In this document: positions 52,032-61,137 of the stretch, piece by piece
Numbering within the stretch: the stretch's first letter is position 1
Layout: every line of letters starts with the position of its first letter
Assembly: GCA_910577235.1 (NCBI GenBank)
Contig: CAJTMX010000007.1
Coordinates: forward strand, 1-64,000
Source of the DNA: an uncultured Acetatifactor sp.
GTDB lineage: Bacteria > Bacillota > Clostridia > Lachnospirales > Lachnospiraceae
Length of the DNA: 64,000 bases
Direction: 5' to 3'
The notes under the pieces: model-generated
Told to the model about the DNA's origin: nothing
The model's database searches: none
What the model saw: the letters and a program-made list of their open reading frames with translations, nothing else
Program-made: the position numbers and the translations under genes

Positions 52032-53624
52032 ATGGAGCGGATACCGAAAATATTTGAAAAGGTTTGTGTGAAAGCTGTACAGATCATGATGCTGGGGATC
52101 AGTTTGATGCTTGGATACTGGGCGGTGCGCTATACACATGGCTATCCGGATAATCTCAAGGAGGACTATATTCAGATCAAGCCGGATTCAGCCGTGTGGA
52201 ATCTGCTTATCTTTTGTATCGCGCTGACAGTTACCTGGCTGATACAGCGGATCATACTGCGGGGGGAGGAGAACCTTTGGCGAAAGCGGGTACGTCGCAT
52301 TGCCGTGGGGGTGACGCTGCTGTCGGGCGTGTTATCCGCCGTTTGGGTGTCCGTCTGCCATATCATGCCGGTGTGGGATCAGATGCAGGTATATCTGGAT
52401 GCCATGGACTTCAAAGCCGGCAATTTTCAGGATATGACAGGCTACATTTTTATGTGTCCCCATCAATATGGTCTGACTTTTCTGTATGAAATATTTTTGG
52501 CATTTGGCGGCGGCTGGCGTCTGCTGCAATATATCAACGCCTTGATGATCATGTGTGTGGTCTGGAGTTCCTATGCGCTGGTGGACGAGTTGTTCGGGGA
52601 CGCGAAAGCCTGTCTGTATGTGCTCATGGGAGATCTGCTGTTTCTTCCTCTGTTTATCTATGTCAATTATGTGTATGGGGAGCTGCTCTCCATGGGGTTC
52701 AGTATGTTGGGTATCTGGCTGCTGATCCGGTGGTATCACAGAAAGAGGAACCTTTATCTCCTGCTGTCCCTTCTGTGTCTCAGCGTGGCGGCACTTGCCA
52801 GAATGAACGTGACAGTGCTGCTGATCGCGGTGTGCATTGCCATGCTGGTTCACGGCCTGGGCAGCAGAAACCTTCGTGTGTTGGTGGCAGGGGCGCTCAC
52901 GCTGTTGGTGCCGCTCTGCGCCGTGGGGGCCATGCGTCTGAGTTATGAGCTGAGATCCGGCATAAAGATCGAGGGCGGTATTCCGGCAAGCATGTATATT
53001 GCCATGGGTATGCAGCAGTCCACAGGAGGTGCCGGTGTCTATAACGGATATAACAATTCCGTGTTCCGGGGGCAGGCGGAGAGTGACGAGGATAAGGCCA
53101 ATGAGATCGCGGGAACCTATATCCGGGAACGTCTGCGGGAATTCCGGGAGAATCCGGGACTGGCAAAGGATTTTTACAAGGAAAAGATACAGGAGCAGTG
53201 GAATGAGCCCACAGTCTGCAGTCTGGTGATGACGGCCACCTTTGAGACGCCGCCCACGGGAATGGTGGAAAAACTGTACTATGGCTCCTGGCAGCAGCAC
53301 TATCGGGACTATATGAACCGGTATATGACGGTGTTATATCTGGGCGTGATCCTGTACTGTGGGGCCGGATTGCTGAGAAAGACGGATATACTGCAGTGCA
53401 TGCTGCTGGTGGGTGTGATCGGAGGCTTTCTGTTCAGCATATTGTGGGAGGCCAAATCCAGATATGTGCTGCCATATATTGTGCTGCTGATCCCCTATAT
53501 GGGGCTGGGTATTTCCGCCGCCCAGACTCTGTTTGGCAACTTGACGGGGTATGTGAGAAAGAGGGCAGGCGGTTTAGGGGGACAGAGCAAGGACAGACTT
53601 GAGGAGACCAACGATGGAGAGTGA
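52032..53624 (+). CDS. GT-C-type membrane glycosyltransferase (paralogue of 61112-62722)
   Basis: 530 residues, about 11 membrane segments. Features are VWDQMQVYLDAM (acidic loop), NYVYGELLSMGF, PASMYIAMGMQQS with VYNGYNN, and the final ILWEAKSRYVLPYIVLL. The same landmarks in the same order occur in the minus-strand protein at 61112-62722, so the family is duplicated within the locus. AGGAGG lies 5 nt before ATG 52032. It overlaps the acetyltransferase gene by 11 bp. Confidence 0.8.
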   Translation: MERIPKIFEKVCVKAVQIMMLGISLMLGYWAVRYTHGYPDNLKEDYIQIKPDSAVWNLLIFCIALTVTWLIQRIILRGEENLWRKRVRRIAVGVTLLSGVLSAVWVSVCHIMPVWDQMQVYLDAMDFKAGNFQDMTGYIFMCPHQYGLTFLYEIFLAFGGGWRLLQYINALMIMCVVWSSYALVDELFGDAKACLYVLMGDLLFLPLFIYVNYVYGELLSMGFSMLGIWLLIRWYHRKRNLYLLLSLLCLSVAALARMNVTVLLIAVCIAMLVHGLGSRNLRVLVAGALTLLVPLCAVGAMRLSYELRSGIKIEGGIPASMYIAMGMQQSTGGAGVYNGYNNSVFRGQAESDEDKANEIAGTYIRERLREFRENPGLAKDFYKEKIQEQWNEPTVCSLVMTATFETPPTGMVEKLYYGSWQQHYRDYMNRYMTVLYLGVILYCGAGLLRKTDILQCMLLVGVIGGFLFSILWEAKSRYVLPYIVLLIPYMGLGISAAQTLFGNLTGYVRKRAGGLGGQSKDRLEETNDGE

Positions 53625-54144
53625 GTACAGGGACCCGGAAATGGCTGTGTATCTGCGGCCTATGGGGTATGAGGATACGGACAGCATTGTTTCGTGGCGC
53701 AATCAGGACGCGGTGCGCCGGAATTTTATCTATCAGGAGCTTTTTACCAGAGAGAGCCATGAACAATGGATTCACACCATGGTGGAGACGGGCAGGGTAG
53801 CGCAGATGATGATCTGTGAGACGGACGGCGACAGGCCGGTTGGGTCCGTGTATCTGCGGGATATTGACCGGCGGCACAGAAAGGCCGAGTACGGTATTTT
53901 CATCGGAGCCCAGGGAGCCAGAGGGAAAGGCTACGGCACCATGGCGGCTCGCCTGATGATCCGTTACGCCTTTGATGAAATGGGACTTCACAGACTGTTT
54001 CTGAGGGTGTTTGCGGACAATGCCCGGGCGATCCGCAGCTATGAGAAGGCCGGCTTTGAAAGGGAGGCCTATCTGAGAGACGATGTCTGTATCGACGGAT
54101 GCTACAGGGATATAGTGCTGATGGGAATCGTGAATCAGGAGTGA
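53614..54144 (+). CDS. GNAT N-acetyltransferase, PseH/RimJ-like
   Basis: 176 residues with a GNAT fold: YLRPMGYEDTDSIVSWRN at the start, the acetyl-CoA loop GARGKGYGTMAARL, and DNARAIRSYEKAGF at the end. In pseudaminic acid loci a protein of this type (PseH) acetylates the 4-amino group of the PseC product. Presence of PseB and PseC in the same locus makes that the best guess, though RimJ/L-like modification of other amines is possible. Starts inside the previous gene behind GAGGAGACC. Confidence 0.78.
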   Translation: MESEYRDPEMAVYLRPMGYEDTDSIVSWRNQDAVRRNFIYQELFTRESHEQWIHTMVETGRVAQMMICETDGDRPVGSVYLRDIDRRHRKAEYGIFIGAQGARGKGYGTMAARLMIRYAFDEMGLHRLFLRVFADNARAIRSYEKAGFEREAYLRDDVCIDGCYRDIVLMGIVNQE

Positions 54145-54201
54145 GGATATTGGGATATGCGATATCACAGGTGAAAGCCGTGGTTTGCAGGAAAGAGGAA
54201 T

Positions 54202-55161
54202 ATGGAAGAGATGGATATTCTGGAAAAGACAGTTAGCTTTGTGATCCCCTGTTACCGGTCGGAACATACGCTGGAGAACGTGGTGGCTGAGATTCATGGA
54301 ACGATGGAAAAACTGGGGTATGGCTATGAGATCATATTGGTCAATGACTGCTCTCCCGACGCCACCTGGGAGGTCATCCGCAGGCTGTGCCGGAAGGACG
54401 GTCATATCAGAGGGATCAATTTTGCCCGGAATTTCGGCCAGCATGCGGCGCTGATGGCAGGGCTGCGGCAGTCCGTGGGGGAGTATGTCGTATGCTTGGA
54501 CGATGACGGCCAGACTCCGGCGGACGAGGCGGGCAAGCTGATCGGCAAACTGGAGGAAGGCTATGACGCGGTATATGCCAGTTATGCCCGTAAGCAGCAT
54601 TCCCTGTTCCGCAATCTTGGCAGCAGAGTCAATGAACGGATGACCCGGATTATGCTGGAAAAGCCCAAAGATCTGTATATCTCCAGCTATTTTGCGGTGT
54701 GCAGATTTGTGGTCGACGATATGATCCGCTATGAGAACTCTTATCCGTATGTGATCGGTCTGGTGCTGCGTGCCACCAGAAATATTGCCAACGTGGAAGT
54801 GGATCACAGAGAGCGGCAGGAGGGCAGCTCAGGGTACACGCTTAAGAAACTGTTTGGCCTGTGGTTCAACGGGTTTACCGCTTTCTCCGTGAAACCCCTG
54901 CGGATCGCCACCTGTGTGGGGATCTTGAGCGCGGCGATGGGATTTGTGTACGGGCTGTATACCATCGTAAAACGCCTGCTGAATCCCCAGGTGCCTATGG
55001 GATTTAGCTCCACTATGGCGGCCATTGTCTTTTTCGGCGGTATGATCATGATCTTGCTGGGAATGATAGGAGAGTACATCGGCAGGATCTATATCAGTCT
55101 TAACAACTCGCCTCAATATGTGATAAGGGAGCGTATTAATGGGGAAGAAAACGAGGAATAG
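54202..55161 (+). CDS. GT2 glycosyltransferase, GtrB/DPM-like
   Basis: 319 residues. GT-A domain with SFVIPCYRSEHTLENVV, ILVNDCSPDATWEV, the FARNFGQHAALMAGL stretch and the metal motif CLDDDGQTPADE. Two C-terminal membrane segments (IATCVGILSAAMGFVYGLY, VFFGGMIMILLGMIGEYIG) end in the typical GRIYISLNNSPQYVIRE tail. GtrB-type enzymes transfer glucose or a similar sugar to undecaprenyl phosphate and flip with GtrA; no GtrA is present here. The next gene overlaps its end by 23 bp. Confidence 0.9.
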   Translation: MEEMDILEKTVSFVIPCYRSEHTLENVVAEIHGTMEKLGYGYEIILVNDCSPDATWEVIRRLCRKDGHIRGINFARNFGQHAALMAGLRQSVGEYVVCLDDDGQTPADEAGKLIGKLEEGYDAVYASYARKQHSLFRNLGSRVNERMTRIMLEKPKDLYISSYFAVCRFVVDDMIRYENSYPYVIGLVLRATRNIANVEVDHRERQEGSSGYTLKKLFGLWFNGFTAFSVKPLRIATCVGILSAAMGFVYGLYTIVKRLLNPQVPMGFSSTMAAIVFFGGMIMILLGMIGEYIGRIYISLNNSPQYVIRERINGEENEE

Positions 55162-56743
55162 TAACATTTTCGGGACATTATGGAGCTGGTGGGACCGGGA
55201 CAGACGGATACTGACGTTGAAGGCGGGGCTGCTGGCGCTGCTGCCGCTGCTGTGCTGTATTGCGGCCTGCGCTGCCCAGGGGGGCAGCCTGTGGCAGGTC
55301 TATCTGCCCTCCTCCCAGTGGAATGACGAGCTGTTCTATTATAAACAGGTAGAGGGAATCTTATCCCATGGCTATCCTCAGGGATATTTTGGGTTTAACG
55401 AGAGCCATGCGCTGAAACTTTCTTTTGCGGCCTGGAGCCCGGTGCTGGTGTGGCCCTGGCTGCTGTACGGCCTGCTTTTTGGCTGGGATCTGATGGCTCC
55501 GGTCTACAGCAATATCCTGCTGATGACGCTGGCCGTATTTTTGTTTGTGCTGTTAACAAAGCCCAAGTGGAAACAGTTGGGACTGATGGGGCTGCTGTTT
55601 TGCTGCTTTTGGCCCTATACCCGCTACATGCTGTGCGGCATGCCTGAGATCATCTGTTTTAGCATGTTGACGGTGTACTGGGGGCTGCTGATACACACGG
55701 CGCAAAAGGAGACGGCAGGCAAGGTGGCGCTGCTTTTTGTGATGGGGAGCGTCATGACGCTGATGCGCCCCTATCTGATATTGTTTATGCTGGCTCCGGC
55801 ATATCTGTGGGTGCGCAGGCACAGGCTATCCGGTATTCTGGGTTCCCTTGCGGCAATGGGGCTGACCGCGGGCGGCTATCTGCTGATCAAGCGCTATCTG
55901 GGGGCGGAATACTTCACGCCCCTGTTTAAGACCGAGTGGCTGGAGCCTTTTTTACAGGGACATATTTTCGCAGGTATCAAGGGCGTTCTGGCTAAGATTT
56001 ATTATGAGGGGCGGACTTTTATGGCTCTTACCCTGCAAGGGTTAAAGAGCGGTCTTGCGGAGGGGGCTTTTTTTGCAGTGTATCTTGCGCTTCTGGGGCT
56101 CCTGCTGTGGCAGTGTGTGGCGGATATCCGCAAAAAAAGAAAAAAGCAGGCGTTACTTAACGGATATCTTGCATTTTGTTTCTTCAGCATGTGGATGGCT
56201 CTGCTGTTAATGTATAAAATGAAGGAGGGCAGTAAGCATCTGCTGACCTTTATGGCAGTGGGGATTTTGGCTGTGGCGCTGATGGAGACCAGATTCTACA
56301 AAAAGGCCACGGTGATAGGCGCTCTGTGTATTTATCTGTTCTGGTATCGGGGGGATCAGCCCGGCGATTATCAGATTTATTTTACGCAGCAGGACAGAGT
56401 GGCGCAGATGGAGCAGTGGGAGGAGACATTTGCCCGGGAACTCAGGCTGCGGGAGGAGGATGTCCCCAATTTTGACAATGTGGTGATCTGGACTTTTAAT
56501 GATGTTCCGGCGGATTCCGGAGAGCAGGGAGCCGTGCTTACGGACTGGCAGGTGTTGTACGCCCTGCCGCCCGGATGGGGCGTCAGCTGCTGCTACAGGG
56601 AATATGTGGAGGAGCATTTGGAGGAGCTGCAAAGCCTGTATCTGGCGATCCCTGTGAACGGGCGATTGCAGGAAAGATGTGAAGAGCTGGGTATGGAACA
56701 GATTGGGCAGGATGGCAGGGTATGTATTTACCGGACCAGATAG
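55139..56743 (+). CDS. Multi-spanning GT-C-type membrane protein
   Basis: 534 residues, about 11 membrane segments. First outside loop: SSQWNDELFYYKQVEGIL with the acidic pair. Later YTRYMLCGMPEIICF and LMRPYLILFMLAPAYLWV. A soluble tail of about 120 residues lies outside (VVIWTFNDVPADSGEQ region). The coding overlap with the GtrB-like gene suggests it is the dedicated partner that uses that lipid-linked sugar, as gtrC-type genes follow gtrB in phage serotype cassettes. Confidence 0.77.
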   Translation: MGKKTRNSNIFGTLWSWWDRDRRILTLKAGLLALLPLLCCIAACAAQGGSLWQVYLPSSQWNDELFYYKQVEGILSHGYPQGYFGFNESHALKLSFAAWSPVLVWPWLLYGLLFGWDLMAPVYSNILLMTLAVFLFVLLTKPKWKQLGLMGLLFCCFWPYTRYMLCGMPEIICFSMLTVYWGLLIHTAQKETAGKVALLFVMGSVMTLMRPYLILFMLAPAYLWVRRHRLSGILGSLAAMGLTAGGYLLIKRYLGAEYFTPLFKTEWLEPFLQGHIFAGIKGVLAKIYYEGRTFMALTLQGLKSGLAEGAFFAVYLALLGLLLWQCVADIRKKRKKQALLNGYLAFCFFSMWMALLLMYKMKEGSKHLLTFMAVGILAVALMETRFYKKATVIGALCIYLFWYRGDQPGDYQIYFTQQDRVAQMEQWEETFARELRLREEDVPNFDNVVIWTFNDVPADSGEQGAVLTDWQVLYALPPGWGVSCCYREYVEEHLEELQSLYLAIPVNGRLQERCEELGMEQIGQDGRVCIYRTR

Positions 56744-56800
56744 TGGGCAACGGGCACATATGCCACAGTACACTAAATTAGGAGAAAATGTAGTTGTAGA

Positions 56801-58345
56801 ATGAGAAAGAACAGACAGACAACTCTCTTTTCCAAGTTATTTGGAGTTATATTGATTTTCATATGGGTGGCAACGTTTATGGCAGTGGCGGCGGCAGTGT
56901 ACATTCTGTTCCCGCCCGCGGAGCGCAGCATAGTGGAATCCTATACAATACCGGAAACCCACAGACCTGCGGAGACCTATCGCTATCTGCGTTATAAGAC
57001 CAAGATGGATACACTGCAGCCTTATCTGGAGGCTTTAAGTGATGAAAAATATGAGGCAGTGTTTTTAGCCATGTATCCGCTGGAGTCTTTCGCGGAGGAG
57101 GATTTCCTTAACTATCGGGGAGTATCGGTCCTGAAGGTCGAGCCGGTTCTGGATAATTATATGGAGTTGACGGGAGCATTGGAAATGCTGCTCTCCGGTG
57201 AGGATTTGCCGGAGCGGATATACTTGGGAATTGACCCTGTCAGGCTGGAGCGGCATCTGGCTTGGGAGGAGGATTTGGACTGGCAGGATACGATAGAAGA
57301 ACTGCTGGGGGAACGGGACGAGATCCGGTGGGAAGTTCTTTTGTCATATCCGTCCTGGGAGGAATGGCAGTCCGTATCGGACCTGGAAAGAGTACAGGGC
57401 ATAGGGAGCTACGGGCGGGCCATGGAGGCGTTGGTTACGCCGGAAAATGTGCTGACATTCTATATTGGCGGACAGGAATGGCTGATCTGCAATCAGGATA
57501 ATTATGCCGGGGAAGGGGTGCTGAACGCCAGCGTCACTCATACACTGACGCTGGAGGTGTTCTGTGACCAGCGGTATAAGGTGACAGGGGACAATCGAAA
57601 AGACCTGTTGAATGAACTGGAGAACACTTTAGACTCCTGGCAGCACCGCATACCTGACATGGGGGAATGGGAACAATCCACGTTTGTATTTTTGGGTGAC
57701 AGTATTTTTGGCAATTATACGGACAGCACGTCCGTACCGGGTGTGGTGGAGAGATTTACCGGGGCAAAATGTATTAACTGCGGATACGGAGGAATCTGCC
57801 TGTCGGCAGGCGGATGGGCAGGGATGTCCGGAATGGATGTGATTACAAACCTATGCGGCGGACAGACCGGCGATATACCGGAAGGAGTAGCCGCATATGA
57901 AGGGGTACAGGAATTCTCCCGGATTGAACAGGGGGAGGGGCGTCTGATATTTTTCTTGAACTATGGGATCAATGACTATATGCAGGGGCTTTTGGTGGAA
58001 TCCGGGGACAAATATGATACGGCCACATATGCGGGTGCCATGCGGGTAAGCTTAGAGCAGTTGCAGGCCGCCTACCCCGGGGCGGAGATCGTGGTCATAA
58101 CGCCGGGTTACATTACCTATTGGGAGAACGGTTCTCTGGTTGCCAATGAAACGGGAGGAATTCTGGCGGAGTATGCGGAGGCGGCGATAGAAGTGGCGCA
58201 GGAATACAGTCTGCCATATATGGATATATATGAGCAGTTGGAGCAGTGCGTCCGAGAAGAGAGTTTATTGCATGCGGACGGTATCCATCTCAACGGAAAA
58301 GGGCGTTTCAATCTGGCATTATGGATATGTGAGAAGATAAAATAA
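56801..58345 (+). CDS. Membrane-anchored SGNH/GDSL hydrolase
   Basis: 514 residues. One N-terminal membrane segment (LFGVILIFIWVATFMAVAAAVYIL) puts the rest outside. Residues about 60-290 form an unassigned domain. The C-terminal half is an SGNH esterase: block I FLGDSIFGNY, block III NYGINDYM, block V DGIHLNGKGR. Such enzymes add or remove acetyl groups on surface glycans. The ribosome site is unusually distant (TAGGAG 16 nt upstream), so expression may be low. Last gene of the plus-strand block. Confidence 0.82.
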   Translation: MRKNRQTTLFSKLFGVILIFIWVATFMAVAAAVYILFPPAERSIVESYTIPETHRPAETYRYLRYKTKMDTLQPYLEALSDEKYEAVFLAMYPLESFAEEDFLNYRGVSVLKVEPVLDNYMELTGALEMLLSGEDLPERIYLGIDPVRLERHLAWEEDLDWQDTIEELLGERDEIRWEVLLSYPSWEEWQSVSDLERVQGIGSYGRAMEALVTPENVLTFYIGGQEWLICNQDNYAGEGVLNASVTHTLTLEVFCDQRYKVTGDNRKDLLNELENTLDSWQHRIPDMGEWEQSTFVFLGDSIFGNYTDSTSVPGVVERFTGAKCINCGYGGICLSAGGWAGMSGMDVITNLCGGQTGDIPEGVAAYEGVQEFSRIEQGEGRLIFFLNYGINDYMQGLLVESGDKYDTATYAGAMRVSLEQLQAAYPGAEIVVITPGYITYWENGSLVANETGGILAEYAEAAIEVAQEYSLPYMDIYEQLEQCVREESLLHADGIHLNGKGRFNLALWICEKIK

Positions 58346-58362
58346 TGAAGTTTGGCATAGAT

Positions 58363-58400
58363 AAAGGGGTTGATGCAGCTTATGCGACAACCCCTTTAAA
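58363..58400. terminator. Shared terminator between converging glycan operons
   Basis: AAAGGGGTTG (58363-58372) pairs with CAACCCCTTT (58388-58397) around a 15-nt loop. A/T on both sides lets it act in both directions between the SGNH gene and pseC. Confidence 0.75.
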
Positions 58401-58428
58401 TATGCGATAACCGGAAGTAAATGCGGAT

Positions 58429-59622
58429 CTATCTGGCATAGTAGGATATCAATTTCTCCACGATGCGGATCACATCTTCCACGTCCCCGTCTGTCAGAGA
58501 ATAGTACAGGGGCAGGCTCATGACTTCCTGGTAATAGCGCTCCGCCTGAGGGCACAGGCCCTTTTCATAGCCCAGGCTCTCGTAGTAGGAGTGCCAGTAT
58601 ACCGGCATATAGTGTACCTGCGAATGGATGCCCTCCGCTTCCATCGCGTCAAAGAATTCTCTGCGGGTGCAGCGCAGGGTTTCACTGCGCAGCCTGAGGA
58701 TATACAGATGCCGGGTGGTATCGGACTCCGGTATCTCCTGCTGTACCTGCAGCTGCGGAATCCGGGCAAAGGCCGCGTCGTATTTGGCCACGATCTCCCT
58801 GCGGCGGCGGGAAAAGCGCTCCAGTTTGTCCAGCTGGCTCATCAGCAGGGCTGCCTGGAACTCCGTCATGCGATAGTTGAAACCGTAAGCGGCCTGTTCA
58901 TTGTACCAGGGATCGTCGGTGGGATGTACCATCCGGCTGCGGTCACGGGTGATGCCGTGGGCGTGGAGCAGGACCAGTCTGTCGTACAGTTCTCTGCTGT
59001 TTGTGGTTACGGCTCCGCCCTCTCCGGCGGTCACCGTCTTGACGGGATGGAAACTGAACGCGGTCATATCCGCGATACTGCCCACGGGCTGTCCCTTATA
59101 GCGCGTGCCGATGGAGTGGGCCGCGTCTTCGATCAGGGTCAGACCGTGTTCCCGGCAGATAGCCCTTATCTCGTCCAACTCCGCCGCCTGACCGGTAAAG
59201 TCCACCGCCACCACAGCCTTGGTGTGGGGGGTGATACGGTCACGGATTGATGCGGGGTCTATATTGTAGGTATCCGGGTTGATATCCGCAAACACAGGTC
59301 TGGCCCCGCAGTACAGAGCGCAGTTGGCGCTGGCGGCAAAGGTGATGGGAGTGGTGATCACTTCGTCCCCGGGGCCTATACCTGCCGCCAGTGCCGCTAT
59401 ATGAAGCGCTGCCGTGCCGTTGCTGACGGCCACGCAATATTTTGCCCCGGTGATCTCACAGAGCTTTTGTTCCAGCTGTGTGATACGCGGGCCGCAGGTC
59501 AGATAATCGCTTTTCAGCGTGTCGGTCACGGCACGTATATCTTCCTCGTCGATAAACTGTCTCCCGTAACTAAGGGGTGTGGAGCGGACGGGAACACCGC
59601 CGCAGATCGCAGGTTTTTCCAT
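58429..59622 (-). CDS. pseC: PLP aminotransferase, PseC type
   Basis: 397 residues of the DegT/DnrJ/EryC1 family. PseC converts the 4-keto product of PseB to a 4-amino sugar. It begins PAICGGVPVRSTPLSYGRQFIDEEDI, shows CVAVSNGTAALHIAALA, DAAHSIGTRYKG and the PLP-lysine motif FSFHPVKTVTAGEGG, and ends with PLYYSLTDGDVEDVI. These match UDP-4-amino-4,6-dideoxy-N-acetyl-beta-L-altrosamine transaminases. ATG 59622 is favoured by GAGG with 6-nt spacing; another ATG 12 bp earlier is less well placed. No PseF, PseG or PseI in the window. Confidence 0.88.
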   Translation of the reverse strand: MEKPAICGGVPVRSTPLSYGRQFIDEEDIRAVTDTLKSDYLTCGPRITQLEQKLCEITGAKYCVAVSNGTAALHIAALAAGIGPGDEVITTPITFAASANCALYCGARPVFADINPDTYNIDPASIRDRITPHTKAVVAVDFTGQAAELDEIRAICREHGLTLIEDAAHSIGTRYKGQPVGSIADMTAFSFHPVKTVTAGEGGAVTTNSRELYDRLVLLHAHGITRDRSRMVHPTDDPWYNEQAAYGFNYRMTEFQAALLMSQLDKLERFSRRRREIVAKYDAAFARIPQLQVQQEIPESDTTRHLYILRLRSETLRCTRREFFDAMEAEGIHSQVHYMPVYWHSYYESLGYEKGLCPQAERYYQEVMSLPLYYSLTDGDVEDVIRIVEKLISYYAR

Positions 59623-59649
59623 AATATACCTCATTTCTGCCCGCCCGGA

Positions 59650-61137
59650 TCAATTCTCCTGCGAGCTATAGTCAACAATGATGGAGTTGTGGCCGTACCA
59701 TCTGGCCAGCGCCCGGTTGCTGCCCTGATCGGCGGCGGGGCCATAGTCTCCCACATATACGGTCAGGGGGCGGTTCTGATAGGGCATCAGTACGATATCG
59801 GAAGGAGGCAGCTCCTGCAAGTGTCGTATTCTGGCCTTGTACTCCCGGTCATAGGCGGAGCCGGTCTGACGGACAATATCACGCATGGCCTGTACACTGG
59901 CGGAGAGCATGACAGTATCGTCATTTAGCCCTATGCATATCTGCAGAACGGTGATGGGCACCAGCAGCTTACAGAACAGGGGAAACAAAACATGCAGTTT
60001 GTCCTGTAATTCTCCGCAATTATTATATACCCACCCCGCCAAATAGAAAAGAGAAATATATGAAGTAATAACAAAGCCATAATAGACAACATTCAGTACA
60101 CGGCCGGGACCTGTGCTGGACTGCGCATAGAACGTAGGGCAGGACAGGGCGCAGAACATACCATACATAAATGCCGTCACTATAAAAGGGTGGGAAAAGC
60201 GATACTTTAATTTTCCGAAGGCAGGTACCATGAAAGGCAACAGTATTATTGCGCCCAGCACCCACCAGCCGTTTAGCCAGGCAGAGAGATAGGCCGTACC
60301 TTGCAGGAGACTGAACAGGATGGCCTTTCCTGCCGGGAGTTTAGCGGAGAGGGCTTGTCTGACCTCATTGCCCGGGGCAGAGGCGCTGACCGCAAAACAG
60401 GCGATCTGAAATAGGGCGATACAGATTAGGGACAGGCGTTTGGGATGCTTTTTCAATAAACTCCAGAGGGCGGTGAGCACCAGCACCAACATGCTCCAGA
60501 GCAGAGTCAGATAATTGCTGCCGCCCACTAGAAACGCCAGACACAGAATTGCTGCCAGTGTAGTTTTTTTGTGTGTGAAGATGTACTTGCAGAGCATGCC
60601 AAACAGAAACATTGTGATACCGTAAAAGCCCGAATAATATACACTTCCATTATACCAATAGAAAGCCTCTCCCGGTGAAACCACCCATTGGAGGGAGAGG
60701 ACCATTAACACGGACCAGATTCCGATAAGTTCGTATTTCTCAAAAGGAATGATATAGTTACGTATTTGGCACAGCAGATACCAATACCCGCCCAGCAGTA
60801 ATCCGATGACCAGAAAAGATGTTAGGAAGTACAGATTTTCGGAGAAAACGGTGGGCTGTAATCGCATAAGGAACATAGCGGCGTAGGTGCCCTGCCAGGT
60901 CCGGTAATCATGAGCCACTCCCCGCAGGGCACTGCCTATGGTCTGTGTGAGAGAGCCGGTCTCTTCCCAGATAAGATGAGCGTCCACGCCATAATAGATA
61001 TCATCGCCGGTGGGATGGGTATAGCGTCCCATATATAGCAGCGGAACCAGAGATAATACCAGCGCGAGAAGGCATATGAGAGACAGCGCCTTGCGGGAGG
61101 GATGGGGAATATTAATGTTTCTGACAGGTATTTTCAT
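59650..61137 (-). CDS. DUF6056-like GT-C membrane protein
   Basis: 495 residues from ATG 61137 (AAGGAGAG site), about 11 membrane segments. The first loop RYTHPTGDDIYYGVDAH and then TWQGTYAAMFLMRLQP match DUF6056 proteins, which look like GT-C enzymes with a GDD acidic motif. SPGEAFYWYNGSVYYSG follows. A short tail ends in SIIVDYSSQEN. It overlaps the upstream gene by 26 bp and is followed 27 bp later by pseC, so it is in the same transcript. Confidence 0.8.
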   Translation of the reverse strand: MKIPVRNINIPHPSRKALSLICLLALVLSLVPLLYMGRYTHPTGDDIYYGVDAHLIWEETGSLTQTIGSALRGVAHDYRTWQGTYAAMFLMRLQPTVFSENLYFLTSFLVIGLLLGGYWYLLCQIRNYIIPFEKYELIGIWSVLMVLSLQWVVSPGEAFYWYNGSVYYSGFYGITMFLFGMLCKYIFTHKKTTLAAILCLAFLVGGSNYLTLLWSMLVLVLTALWSLLKKHPKRLSLICIALFQIACFAVSASAPGNEVRQALSAKLPAGKAILFSLLQGTAYLSAWLNGWWVLGAIILLPFMVPAFGKLKYRFSHPFIVTAFMYGMFCALSCPTFYAQSSTGPGRVLNVVYYGFVITSYISLFYLAGWVYNNCGELQDKLHVLFPLFCKLLVPITVLQICIGLNDDTVMLSASVQAMRDIVRQTGSAYDREYKARIRHLQELPPSDIVLMPYQNRPLTVYVGDYGPAADQGSNRALARWYGHNSIIVDYSSQEN

